A DNA stretch of 51,881 nucleotides, from NCBI GenBank assembly GCA_001804815.1, contig MHBI01000110.1, positions 1 to 51,881 on the forward strand, in the 5' to 3' direction. Shown one piece after another: positions 34,876-43,941 of the stretch. Within the stretch, counting starts at the first letter, position 1, and each line of letters starts with the position of its first letter. Origin of the DNA: Lentisphaerae bacterium GWF2_50_93. Its GTDB lineage: Bacteria; Verrucomicrobiota; Lentisphaeria; Victivallales; GWF2-50-93. A program made the position numbers and the translations under genes. Under the pieces are notes generated by a model that saw only the letters and a program-made list of their open reading frames with translations, had not been told where the DNA came from and did no database searches.

Positions 34876-36051
34876 ATGAACAAATTGAAACTGCCTCTTT
34901 TTGAATCGCCAGCCAAACCCGGATCACCGGAGGCGGTTATTGTTTTTGGCGGTGATTTCTGCCCTGTAAACGGATATGAGAAAAAGATTATTTCCGGAGA
35001 AATAATCTTTGATAATGCCCTGGCGGAAACATTTCAAAGCAATGATTTTGCCATGATAAACCTTGAAGCGCCGTTATGCGCAAAAGGACTGCCCACAGAC
35101 AGCCTTAACGGGTCCGGATTAAGGGGTGATCCGCAAGTCGCGGAATTCATCAGGAATACTGGAATAGACGCTGTAGGCCTTGCCAACAATCACATCCGTG
35201 ACTTCAAGGATGAAGGCGTGTCACAGACGATGCAAAACCTGGAGAAGAATGGGATTCTGCATACTGGCGCGGGGAAGGATCTGGCAGATGCGCAAAAGCC
35301 TCTTTCAGTTGATGTCAATGGCATAAAAGTGGGAATATGGGCGCTTGCCGAGAAAGAACTTAACGTGGCATCGGACAGTTCCGCCGGTTCATCATGGTTC
35401 CGACCGGAACATGATGTCCATAGAATCGCGGAAATCAAGGAGGAATTCGATTTTCTGGTGGTCTACCTTCACGCCGGGCATGAGTTCATCTCGACTCCAT
35501 CACCAAGGATAAGGGCGTCTTGCAGGAATCTCATAGAAGCGGGAGCCGATGCGGTGATCGCCCACCATCCGCACGTCATACAGGGAGTGGAAAAATATAA
35601 ACAGGGGCTGATCGCCTATAGCCTGGGGAATCTTGTTTTTGATACCCCGTATGTGTCCGCCCACAAGAATACCGACTTGGGCTATCTGCTCCGTATCGGC
35701 ATTTCAAAACACCGAATCATTGAAGCGGAAATCATTCCCTACAAACTGAGAGGCGCTGTCACCGTAAGTACTTTAAACAGCTCGGAGTTCGAAGCGTTTA
35801 CCTCCAAGTTCCATGAACTATCGGAAAACATAACCAATGACTCAAAGTTCTGGCTGGAATGGGATAACAATGTGCGGTTCAGGTGGGAAAGCGAATATAA
35901 ACGCATCCTGAATGACTTGTCGAAAAATTTCAATGATCCCGAAAACAAGGATTATGCCAGGAGGACTAAAAACCTTTTCACATGTCCAACTCATGTGGAG
36001 ATGCTGGAAAAGGCGCTCTCAATGATTGAGAAGGGAAAAATTCCGCGATGA
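34876..36051 (+). CDS. CapA-family metallophosphatase-like protein
   Basis: 391 residues from ATG 34876. Motifs of the CapA/PgsA poly-gamma-glutamate family are all present: IVFGGDFCP, MINLEAPL, GLANNHIRDF, VVYLHAGHE, AVIAHHPHVIQGVE and IAYSLGNLVFD. The fold is a calcineurin-like phosphoesterase. Family members named for capsule synthesis are usually membrane-anchored, but here there is no membrane segment, so a cytoplasmic hydrolase role is more likely. It overlaps the next gene by ATGA, which ties it to a glycosidase rather than to capsule genes, none of which are seen. Confidence 0.75.
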   Translation: MNKLKLPLFESPAKPGSPEAVIVFGGDFCPVNGYEKKIISGEIIFDNALAETFQSNDFAMINLEAPLCAKGLPTDSLNGSGLRGDPQVAEFIRNTGIDAVGLANNHIRDFKDEGVSQTMQNLEKNGILHTGAGKDLADAQKPLSVDVNGIKVGIWALAEKELNVASDSSAGSSWFRPEHDVHRIAEIKEEFDFLVVYLHAGHEFISTPSPRIRASCRNLIEAGADAVIAHHPHVIQGVEKYKQGLIAYSLGNLVFDTPYVSAHKNTDLGYLLRIGISKHRIIEAEIIPYKLRGAVTVSTLNSSEFEAFTSKFHELSENITNDSKFWLEWDNNVRFRWESEYKRILNDLSKNFNDPENKDYARRTKNLFTCPTHVEMLEKALSMIEKGKIPR

Positions 36052-38294
36052 TTGCACAGTTTACGAAAGGATCTACAATTAGTCCTATCGGCGGGATTCC
36101 CACCCTGATGGCCAACGGCAGACCATTGCCGGCACCGGTGTTCTGCCTGATGCACGATCAGGCCATGCATGACGATGTCGTCGCTACGCTATATCGCAAC
36201 GGAATCGGTGCATTTGCCACGCGCAGCATGATGGGCGTGGGGGATTGCCGTCAGACAGATGCGACGATTGAATTGGCCGTCAAGCGCCTAGCGAATGTGG
36301 CCAGCGTTGCACCGAAGGCTTTGCTTATGGCCGACTGCGATTTTTTCCCATCCGAAGAATGGATGATAGGACACCCACATGAGGGATTTATAACTGCGGA
36401 CAATAGAATACTTGTTTTAGGCGGGGATGGAAAAAGCGACAGGCGCGACTATATCCAAGTTCCGGGTCCTTCCATAAAAGACGTTGAAGGCCGGACTCTG
36501 CATGGGGAGGATGCTCGGATCATCTACGGACGGAGGCGGGTTTCACCGTTTTCGGAGCTTTTCGCTAGGGAAACTCATGGCACGATGCAAAAATTCCTGG
36601 CCGCCGTTAAGGCAAATGGCCTTGACAGACGTCTGGTCGGAGTTTTTGTTGGATGTTATATATTTGGAGAATGGAATTTGTACATGATCGCACCGGATCA
36701 TGGACGGATGGCGGTTCAGAATTTCCGCCGGTATTTGCAGCGGAAATATGGAAGCGACCAGACGCTTCAGGCAGCCTGGGGCAATCCGTTCGTGACTCTT
36801 CAGGATGCACTTCCTCCACGGGAATATGCGCGCATGGATGTGGTTCCCATGAAACTCGGAACCCAGCGGCATGCCGACTATCAAGGCGCGGAGTCTAAAG
36901 CTCTGGCGGAACAGTTTTCGATCATGGCCCGCGGCATCAAACGGCTGTCCTCCCGCCTGATGGTGGGAGGCTTTTTCCCAGGAGCCAATCCGCCCCAGAG
37001 TGACTGGTTGCGCCTGGTCAAGGAACCCTCAGTTGATTTTCTGGCAACTCCACTTGCCTACGAAAACCGCGGGCCCGGCAATGGCGTTGGCAGCCAGTCG
37101 CCTTTCTGCGACGGCTTTTCTGCGCTGGGCAAGGTATGGTTTGACGAAATTGATACGCGTACCATGGTGGCCGACAAAGCGGGCAACGGGCGTTACGGCC
37201 GCGCCAGTACCATCGAGGAATCGGTGGGACTGCTTTGGAGGGATGCGGGTCAAATGCTGATTCGCGGGCATCATGGCTGGTGGCTGGATTTCTGCAATAA
37301 TGGAAAGGCCCCTTACAGCTGGCATTTGAAACCCGCCTTTCTTGAATTCCACCGGCGCTTTGCCGAGATCTGGGGCGGATTGGAACAATTGGATCGACGG
37401 CCCCTAGCCGAGATCAAAGTGTTCATCCCTTCAGAGTCTGCGCGCTATTTCCAGATCCTGTGCCATGCGGACTGCCAGCGGCACACGGAATGGACGCTGC
37501 TGGGGGCTCCCGTAGAGTTCGATGTCTTGGAGAATCTGCTGGAGGGGCGTTCGCGTCCGGGGAAACTGAACGTTATCCATGGAACTGCCTGTCTTTCGCG
37601 TGTGCAGTTGCAGCGCCTTTCGGCGCGCCTGCGCGGGAGCAATTCGCTGGTGGTCTGGATGGGCGGGGTGGGACTGTTTGAAGAAGGGCTACCGATAGAC
37701 GAGAACAGGGCGGAGGGAGTAATTCCGATTCAGCAGTGTTTTTCACTTTTGACGGAACCTTTGGAAGCCGAGGGGAACCCCACGGCGGAAGCGGTCAAGT
37801 ACCTGGGGCTGCCGCGCAAACTCCGCATGGGGCAGTACTACCGCTTGTTTACCAGCGGGTTCAATTATACTTCGATCAAGCTGAATGTTCCCATGAAACG
37901 GGTTGCCGTGTCATGGAAGCTGGAGGTTTCCGACCCCAATGCAATTCCCCTGGTGCGGCTGACATCAGACAACACGGTGGCGTCGGCCATGAAGAAGGAT
38001 GCCGCTGGCACGACCCACGTTGTGTACAATCTGCCAATACTGAACACCATATTGTTCCGCGCCCTTGCTGAAAAGGCAGGCTGTCATCTTTTCACACGGA
38101 CGGATGACGTGGTTTATGCATCAAAAGGACTTGTCCTGCTGCATGCTGCATATTCGGGAGTCCACCAGTTGTTTTTCCCTCGTGGGGCACGGGTTTTAGA
38201 TCTCCGCCGCAACGAGCGTGTAGTCTTGACGAATAGACTGTTGTCATTGAAACTTAAACGCGGGGAGACACGATTGTTCGGCTTTTCGATTTGA
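36048..38294 (+). CDS. GH42-like beta-galactosidase-type hydrolase
   Basis: 748 residues without a signal peptide. The barrel domain includes FVGCYIFGEWNLYM, with E208 in the G-E-W position of GH42 acid/base residues, and KVWFDEIDTR with E367 as probable nucleophile. After about residue 440 comes a GATase-like domain of the GH42 trimerisation type (EIKVFIPSESARYFQ, SNSLVVWMGGVGLFEEG) and a C-terminal beta domain. It probably cleaves beta-linked sugars in the cytoplasm. It is translationally coupled to the CapA-like gene. The family match is by motif and domain order; overall similarity to characterised enzymes seems low. Confidence 0.6.
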   Translation: MIAQFTKGSTISPIGGIPTLMANGRPLPAPVFCLMHDQAMHDDVVATLYRNGIGAFATRSMMGVGDCRQTDATIELAVKRLANVASVAPKALLMADCDFFPSEEWMIGHPHEGFITADNRILVLGGDGKSDRRDYIQVPGPSIKDVEGRTLHGEDARIIYGRRRVSPFSELFARETHGTMQKFLAAVKANGLDRRLVGVFVGCYIFGEWNLYMIAPDHGRMAVQNFRRYLQRKYGSDQTLQAAWGNPFVTLQDALPPREYARMDVVPMKLGTQRHADYQGAESKALAEQFSIMARGIKRLSSRLMVGGFFPGANPPQSDWLRLVKEPSVDFLATPLAYENRGPGNGVGSQSPFCDGFSALGKVWFDEIDTRTMVADKAGNGRYGRASTIEESVGLLWRDAGQMLIRGHHGWWLDFCNNGKAPYSWHLKPAFLEFHRRFAEIWGGLEQLDRRPLAEIKVFIPSESARYFQILCHADCQRHTEWTLLGAPVEFDVLENLLEGRSRPGKLNVIHGTACLSRVQLQRLSARLRGSNSLVVWMGGVGLFEEGLPIDENRAEGVIPIQQCFSLLTEPLEAEGNPTAEAVKYLGLPRKLRMGQYYRLFTSGFNYTSIKLNVPMKRVAVSWKLEVSDPNAIPLVRLTSDNTVASAMKKDAAGTTHVVYNLPILNTILFRALAEKAGCHLFTRTDDVVYASKGLVLLHAAYSGVHQLFFPRGARVLDLRRNERVVLTNRLLSLKLKRGETRLFGFSI

Positions 38295-38362
38295 AGATAT
38301 ATTCCTCGGATAATCAGCTGTCAAACAGCAAACTTTTTCATTTAATATTGGAGACATCACCA

Positions 38363-39601
38363 ATGAGCGCAAAAATAGGCGAGCTGATTTTTCTTCAGCA
38401 GCTTTCAAAGAGATTTAAAATTCCATCCCCTGACTATGTTGTTGAACCTGTAAGCCAGACGGAGGTGAAGAACAAGCTTCAGGAATGGGGGAGCGGAATT
38501 GTGAAGCCCGACGTGCTTGCCGGGAAGCGAGGGAAGGCTGGAACCGTGCACAAGGTCAGCGACTATCGCGAAGCCATGCAGCTGCTCAAAAAGGTCGCCT
38601 CTACACAAGTCGGCGGACTGCAGCCCCGGACAGCATATATGGTTCAGGCTGTTCCGGCGGACATGGAACTTTTCACTGCAATAACCTACAATTCCAGATT
38701 CCTGTCCCCTTCGTTCACGGTCTCGCTGAAGGGCGGAATGGAAATTGAATCCATCCCGGATTCCGACAAGGCTACGATTCCAGTAGATGTTTTCCAGGGT
38801 TTGAACGCATACCAGGCGTCGGAAACCCTTACAAAACTCGGGCTCAAGGGCAAACTGAATTCCGCAATAGCGCGATGCTTTGTGAACCAGTGGGACATGT
38901 TCATCTCAACCGGCATGCAGTCCTGTGAAATAAATCCATGGCGCGTTACAAAAAGCGGACAGATATTCGCCTGTGACTTCAAGGCAACCTTCGATGAGAA
39001 CAACTTCAAGTCCCGGGACATAGGCCTGCAGCTGCCTGAATACCCCAGCGCCGAGGAGGCGCTCGACGAGGAAATGAGGATATGGTCCGCCGAAAGCCAT
39101 CAGGGACAGGCACATGTCTCTACTCTTGGCGGAAAGAAAATATTTCCTATACTTTTTGGCGGCGGAGCCAGCACCATCATAATAGAAACGCTTGCCCAGT
39201 GCGGCGGAGATCCGATGTTCCTGTCTGACTTCGGAGGCAATCCACCGTATGAAAGGATGAAGAAGACTGCGGAAATATGTTTCCGTCACAAGCTGGGAGA
39301 TGCATCATTGCTTCTAATTCTCGGCGGCAAAGCCAATAACACACAGATTGACGTGACATTTGCGGCAATCGCGGACGCGCTTGAGGAGTGGGTTTCCCAG
39401 CATGGACCGCTTGACATTCCAGTGGTCATTGGGCGTGGAGGTCCTGGACTCGTGCAGGGGCTGGCGGTCATGAAGAAGACCCTTGAGAACCTGAACATGC
39501 CTTATGTCTTTTTCGGGCCCGACACACCGATCACCCTGGTTGCCGAATATGCGGCCAAGCTGGTAAACTACAGTGAAAAGAAGGTTAAGGAGGAAAAATA
39601 A
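38363..39601 (+). CDS. aclB: ATP-citrate lyase, small (ATP-grasp/citrate-binding) subunit
   Basis: 412 residues from ATG 38363, with GGAG 9 nt upstream; an in-frame TTG at 38291 is less likely. The N-terminal half is an ATP-grasp domain (GIVKPDVLAGKRGKAGTVHK). The C-terminal half is the citrate-binding domain, including IFPILFGGGASTIIIETL and VVIGRGGPGLVQGL. The residue pattern R-G-G-P matches ATP-citrate lyase and not succinyl-CoA synthetase. With the large subunit it would cleave citrate with ATP and CoA to acetyl-CoA and oxaloacetate, or run in reverse. The next gene begins directly after its stop, with its ribosome-binding site inside this gene. Confidence 0.8.
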   Translation: MSAKIGELIFLQQLSKRFKIPSPDYVVEPVSQTEVKNKLQEWGSGIVKPDVLAGKRGKAGTVHKVSDYREAMQLLKKVASTQVGGLQPRTAYMVQAVPADMELFTAITYNSRFLSPSFTVSLKGGMEIESIPDSDKATIPVDVFQGLNAYQASETLTKLGLKGKLNSAIARCFVNQWDMFISTGMQSCEINPWRVTKSGQIFACDFKATFDENNFKSRDIGLQLPEYPSAEEALDEEMRIWSAESHQGQAHVSTLGGKKIFPILFGGGASTIIIETLAQCGGDPMFLSDFGGNPPYERMKKTAEICFRHKLGDASLLLILGGKANNTQIDVTFAAIADALEEWVSQHGPLDIPVVIGRGGPGLVQGLAVMKKTLENLNMPYVFFGPDTPITLVAEYAAKLVNYSEKKVKEEK

Positions 39602-41677
39602 GTGAGAGCCAAATCTTTAAGCGATCTCTTGAAAAAGGGCGACCGTATCGCCGTATCCAATATCACCGGGCGTGAAGCGTCAAAAGTTTCAATAGTTTCC
39701 CAGCGGTATTGTAAAAATATAACAGCGGGCTGGGCTCTTGGAAAAGAAGGGCAGACAATAGAGGTCCCCGGCATAGGGGCGATCCCAGTATTCGGCCAGT
39801 TCAATGAGCTCATGGCCGCTTTTCCGACAACAAAAAAACCGAACAAAATTATCGTCTATTCACCGCCGGACGCTGTTTACGGTGATGTAAAGGAAGTTCT
39901 TGAACACGGAAAAGAGAGCGTCGAAACCATTTTCATCATTACCGAACATGTTTCGATCGAAGTCACGGCAAAACTCAAATCTCTTGCGGATACATCGGGT
40001 ATTGACATTATGGGCTGCAACACGCTTGGCTTCATCAATGCGCATGACCGTGTCCGTACGGGTGCAGTCGGCGGCGATGCGCCGGATGAGACGTTTCAAA
40101 AAGGCAGTGTTTGCATTATGTCAAATTCCGGGAACATGGTTAATACCATTGCGACCTATATAAAAGCGGCCGGCATGGGAGTATCATATGGAATTTCCAC
40201 CGGCAAGGATTCTCTTATCCTTACACCCGTTAAGGAGTTGATTCCGCTGGCCATGAAGGACCCCCGGACCAGCATGATAATTCTGTACGTTGAACCGGGT
40301 GGTTCCTACGAAGAGGAAGCAGTAACCTATCTCAAATCCATTAAAAAAACCAAGCCGGTCCTGGTTTATGTATCAGGCCAGTTTGCCGAGGGCCGGAATA
40401 TCAGCCTGGGACATGCCGGGGCCGTCGTTGAAGGCCGCAATAGCATGGCGACGACGAAAATGAAAATGTTCGATGACTACTTTGGTATCCCGGTGTTTGA
40501 TCCGGAACGGCCAAAAATATTCAAGGATTTGCTCTCGGAAAATAAACGTGGCATAAGGGTAAACGCTCTCCACGATCTCGTTACTGCTGCAAGGTCTCTT
40601 ACCGAAGTGTGCGGAATCGAAACCGACTTTACTCCCGTAACACGTGTCGAACTCAAACCATGGTTCATCAACTTCGGCGACTTTGAGCGAAAGCTCCCGA
40701 GCTCAATGATCCTTCAACCGGGAATAATTTCCGAACCCTATGGCACACTTGTTGAACGCTATGTAAAATCTGGATTCGGCCGGGTACCGTCGCGGCAGCC
40801 AATGCGCAATTCCTCGCATGCCTCCTCGAACGATGGTGCTACTCCGCGCATATACGGCTACTCGGTCATGAGTCTTATGCGCAAAGGTTCCTTCGCGGAA
40901 TCCGTCCTTTTGTATTGGCTCGGTCAGCCGTTGAAGCATGAATTCGAGGCAAAACTTTTCGAGATGGGCCTCATTGCCGCCCTGACCAACGGACCCGGTA
41001 CGATTTCGAGCCAGGCGTCGAAACTCTCGGCATCGGCGGGAAATCCGCCGAATACCGCGATGATTGCAACACTTGCCGCCATCGGGAACGTGCATGGCGG
41101 CAATGGTCAGGAATCGGCAAAAATGCTCATCGAGGTCTTTGGGCAGAGCGGGCTCACCGATCCTTACAATCAATCAAAAACACCTGATCTCAACATAATC
41201 GTTGCCGAATACGTTAAAAAATTCAAAAAGAAAAAGGCACTCGCCAAAGACGCTGGTCTCGATTATAAAAAAGTTCCCTGTCTCGGACACCCGGTATTCA
41301 ACAAGGAACCGGTCAATTATGATCCGCGGGAACGGGTGATTGCCACATACCTCGAAGAAAACAAAATTTACAATGTTTTCCTTGATTTTTATCAGCGTTT
41401 GACACGAGGCATGACCGTCGCAGGGGTAACCAATAAAGTCCATGCTGTCAATGTTGACGCGGCCCTCACCTGTATTCTTATGGGGATCGCCTGGCCGTTC
41501 CTCGTCAATAAAAAAATTACCGTCGAACGTGCGGTCGATCTGCCGTTCCTTGCATTTGCCCTCGGGCGCGTGGCGGGCGGCGCCGGCGAATATCTCGACC
41601 ATCGGGAAAGCGGAACCGACATGGACATGCGCGTCCCCGTAGGCGAATGCATGTACCTCGGACGCATACAGGACTAA
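39602..41677 (+). CDS. aclA: ATP-citrate lyase, large subunit, with an altered citrate-synthase active site
   Basis: 691 residues, GTG start with AAGGAGG 9 nt upstream; the usual length is nearer 610. The N-terminal CoA-ligase part carries SNSGNMVNTIATYI and the phospho-His H271 in SLGHAGAVVEGRN. The C-terminal part is citrate-synthase-like. H563 (CLGHPVF) and D619 (AVNVDAAL) match two of its three catalytic residues. The third, the His in the D-H-G-P motif of typical enzymes, is N463 here (ALTNGPGTISSQ). The enzyme may still act on citryl-CoA, may prefer one direction, or may use a different acid. I regard the family as certain and the exact reaction as open. Confidence 0.75.
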   Translation: MRAKSLSDLLKKGDRIAVSNITGREASKVSIVSQRYCKNITAGWALGKEGQTIEVPGIGAIPVFGQFNELMAAFPTTKKPNKIIVYSPPDAVYGDVKEVLEHGKESVETIFIITEHVSIEVTAKLKSLADTSGIDIMGCNTLGFINAHDRVRTGAVGGDAPDETFQKGSVCIMSNSGNMVNTIATYIKAAGMGVSYGISTGKDSLILTPVKELIPLAMKDPRTSMIILYVEPGGSYEEEAVTYLKSIKKTKPVLVYVSGQFAEGRNISLGHAGAVVEGRNSMATTKMKMFDDYFGIPVFDPERPKIFKDLLSENKRGIRVNALHDLVTAARSLTEVCGIETDFTPVTRVELKPWFINFGDFERKLPSSMILQPGIISEPYGTLVERYVKSGFGRVPSRQPMRNSSHASSNDGATPRIYGYSVMSLMRKGSFAESVLLYWLGQPLKHEFEAKLFEMGLIAALTNGPGTISSQASKLSASAGNPPNTAMIATLAAIGNVHGGNGQESAKMLIEVFGQSGLTDPYNQSKTPDLNIIVAEYVKKFKKKKALAKDAGLDYKKVPCLGHPVFNKEPVNYDPRERVIATYLEENKIYNVFLDFYQRLTRGMTVAGVTNKVHAVNVDAALTCILMGIAWPFLVNKKITVERAVDLPFLAFALGRVAGGAGEYLDHRESGTDMDMRVPVGECMYLGRIQD

Positions 41678-41700
41678 AAATTAAAATACAAGGTGTAAAA

Positions 41701-42921
41701 ATGGTAAAGAGGATAGGCACGAGGAATGTAATTGTGGAAATGGACGGTGATGAGATGACGCGCGTCATGTGGGAGATGATCAAGGTGAAGCTCCTTGCCC
41801 CGAACGTTGATGTAAAGACCGAGTATTACGATCTTGGTCTGAAGAAGCGCGATGAGACCGATGACAAAATAACCCTGGATGCCGCTGAAGCCATAAAGAG
41901 GCATGGGGTTGGCGTGAAGTGCGCGACCATCACTCCCGACAAGAAACGCGTCAGGGAATACAGTCTCAAGCAGGAATGGAAGTCTCCGAACGGCACCATC
42001 AGGGCGCAGCTTGACGGTACAGTTTTCCGCAAGCCCATCCTGGTGAAAAACATCAGGCCCGGAGTCCGTACATGGACAAAGCCCATCATCGTCGGAAGAC
42101 ATGCATACGGTGACGTCTATAAGAACACTGAGTTCAAGGTGCCGGGGCCGGGCAAGGCCGAACTGGTCTATACTGACAGTTCAGGCAAGGAGCTGTTCCG
42201 CGGAACCATCCATGATTTCAAGAAGGGCGGCGGAGTCATACAGGGCACGCACAACACCGACAGTTCAATCAGTAGTTTCGCCAAGGCCTGCATGGAATAC
42301 TCCATGGATCAGAAGATGGACCTCTGGTTTGGGGCGAAAGACACCATTTCAAAAACGTATGATGGAACTTTCCGCGATATTTTCACGGACGTCTTTGACA
42401 AGGAGTACAGGGATAAGTTCGCAAAGGCGGGCATACAGTTCAATTTCACGCTGATAGACGACACCGTCGCAAGGATAATGAAATCCGAGGGCGGCATGCT
42501 CTGGGCATGTAAGAACTACGATGGCGACGTGATGTCAGACATGGTGGCATCAGCTTTTGGCTCACTTGCAATGATGACCTCCGTCCTGGTGTCTCCGAAC
42601 GGCTGGATCGAGTATGAGGCCGCCCATGGCACCGTCCAGAGGCACTACTACAAGCATCTCAAGGGTGAGGAGACCTCCTCGAACTGCATGGCCACTCTCT
42701 TTGCGTGGACAGGCGCAATCCGCAAACGCGGCGAGTTGGACGGGACGCTGGATATAGTTGCATTTGCCAATTGCCTGGAAAAGGCGGCCATTGACACCGT
42801 TGAAAACGGAATCATGACCGGAGACCTGGCAAAACTTGCCGATCCCCAGGCGAAGAAAATATGCAATACGGAAGTTTTCATTGATGAAATAGCAAAAAAC
42901 ATGAAAAGCACCTGGAAGTGA
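41701..42921 (+). CDS. icd: NADP-dependent isocitrate dehydrogenase (eukaryotic-type)
   Basis: 406 residues from ATG 41701 (AAGGTG upstream; in-frame ATG 41647 would overlap aclA). The isocitrate-binding segments SPNGTIRAQLDGTVF and PIIVGRHAYGD match human IDH1, including the arginine that corresponds to R132. AAHGTVQRHYYKHL keeps the Arg-His pair that recognises the NADP 2'-phosphate. The product is 2-oxoglutarate. This dimeric type is common in Bacteroidetes, alphaproteobacteria and some PVC bacteria. The gene lies 23 bp after aclA, which strongly suggests a shared transcript. Confidence 0.9.
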   Translation: MVKRIGTRNVIVEMDGDEMTRVMWEMIKVKLLAPNVDVKTEYYDLGLKKRDETDDKITLDAAEAIKRHGVGVKCATITPDKKRVREYSLKQEWKSPNGTIRAQLDGTVFRKPILVKNIRPGVRTWTKPIIVGRHAYGDVYKNTEFKVPGPGKAELVYTDSSGKELFRGTIHDFKKGGGVIQGTHNTDSSISSFAKACMEYSMDQKMDLWFGAKDTISKTYDGTFRDIFTDVFDKEYRDKFAKAGIQFNFTLIDDTVARIMKSEGGMLWACKNYDGDVMSDMVASAFGSLAMMTSVLVSPNGWIEYEAAHGTVQRHYYKHLKGEETSSNCMATLFAWTGAIRKRGELDGTLDIVAFANCLEKAAIDTVENGIMTGDLAKLADPQAKKICNTEVFIDEIAKNMKSTWK

Positions 42922-42967
42922 CACGGAAGTTGCATATTATGAAAACTTAATGAAAGAAGTGCGTTAA

Positions 42968-43885
42968 ATGCAAAGGATAGCAGACGAAGCTCTAAAATAC
43001 GCTAAGCCATTTCTATCACAAGGCCATACAGCCGGTTATATCCCGGAATTGAGTAAAGTCGACCCGAATAGGCTGGGACTATATATCGCAAGTAATGACG
43101 GACAATGCTATAAGAGCGGGGACTTTGATACGAAGTTTACCCTGCAAAGCATATCTAAAACAGTATCGCTTATGCTTGCTGTAATGGATCGAGGACAAGA
43201 TTATGTATTCAATAAAGTAGGGATGGAACCAACTGGCGATGCCTTTAATTCAATTATCAAACTGGAAACAGTCAAGCTTCACAAACCTTTAAATCCTATG
43301 ATCAATGCAGGCGCAATTGCAATTGATTCTCTGATATCAGGAAATACCCCTGAAGATAAATTCAGACATTTGGCCGGATTTTATAGAAAAGTATTCAATA
43401 ACGAACAGTTGAATTATAATAAAGAAGTTTATTTGTCCGAGAAGGCAACAGGTTTTAGAAATCGCGCACTGGCGAATTTCATGAAGGATGCCGGAGTACT
43501 GGAAGGGGATGTTGACGAAGTAGTGGATCTATATTTTAAACAATGCTCTTTTGAAGTAGATTGCAAGGATATTGCATTCTTGGGCGCTCTTTTGGCAAAT
43601 GATGGCATAAGCCCAAGTACCGGGAAGGAGATTGTGCCAAAGAAAGTCTCCCGACTGGTCAAAACTTTTATGGTTACTTGCGGCATGTATGATGCTTCCG
43701 GCGAGTTTGCCGTAAAAGTCGGACTGCCTTCCAAATCAGGTGTCGGAGGAGGCATAGTGGCAGTTGTTCCAGGAACTATGGGTATTGGCGTATTTGGTCC
43801 GGCATTGGATGACAAAGGCAATAGTGTTGGAGGAATAAAGATCTTGGAGTACTTGTCAGAAAAGCTTGGCTTGAGTATTTTTTAA
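42968..43885 (+). CDS. glsA: Glutaminase
   Basis: 305 residues, the normal length for bacterial glutaminase. It has the beta-lactamase-like serine site S61-x2-K64 (TLQSISKTVSL), NPMINAGAIAI and a C-terminal GVGGGIVAVVPG-x-MGIGVFGP, all standard for the family. It hydrolyses glutamine to glutamate and ammonia in the cytoplasm. The gene is 46 bp after icd and by eye is richer in A+T than its neighbours, so it may have been acquired later. Together with icd it feeds the 2-oxoglutarate/glutamate pool. Confidence 0.9.
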   Translation: MQRIADEALKYAKPFLSQGHTAGYIPELSKVDPNRLGLYIASNDGQCYKSGDFDTKFTLQSISKTVSLMLAVMDRGQDYVFNKVGMEPTGDAFNSIIKLETVKLHKPLNPMINAGAIAIDSLISGNTPEDKFRHLAGFYRKVFNNEQLNYNKEVYLSEKATGFRNRALANFMKDAGVLEGDVDEVVDLYFKQCSFEVDCKDIAFLGALLANDGISPSTGKEIVPKKVSRLVKTFMVTCGMYDASGEFAVKVGLPSKSGVGGGIVAVVPGTMGIGVFGPALDDKGNSVGGIKILEYLSEKLGLSIF

Positions 43886-43941
43886 TATGCGTAAAAACTG
43901 AATCTGGAAATCTATTGTTGAATTTAAAGGAGACTTTTGAA

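Noticed and set aside
34876..36051. Capsule (poly-gamma-glutamate) synthesis locus
   Set aside because: No capB/capC or export genes are present and the protein has no membrane anchor.
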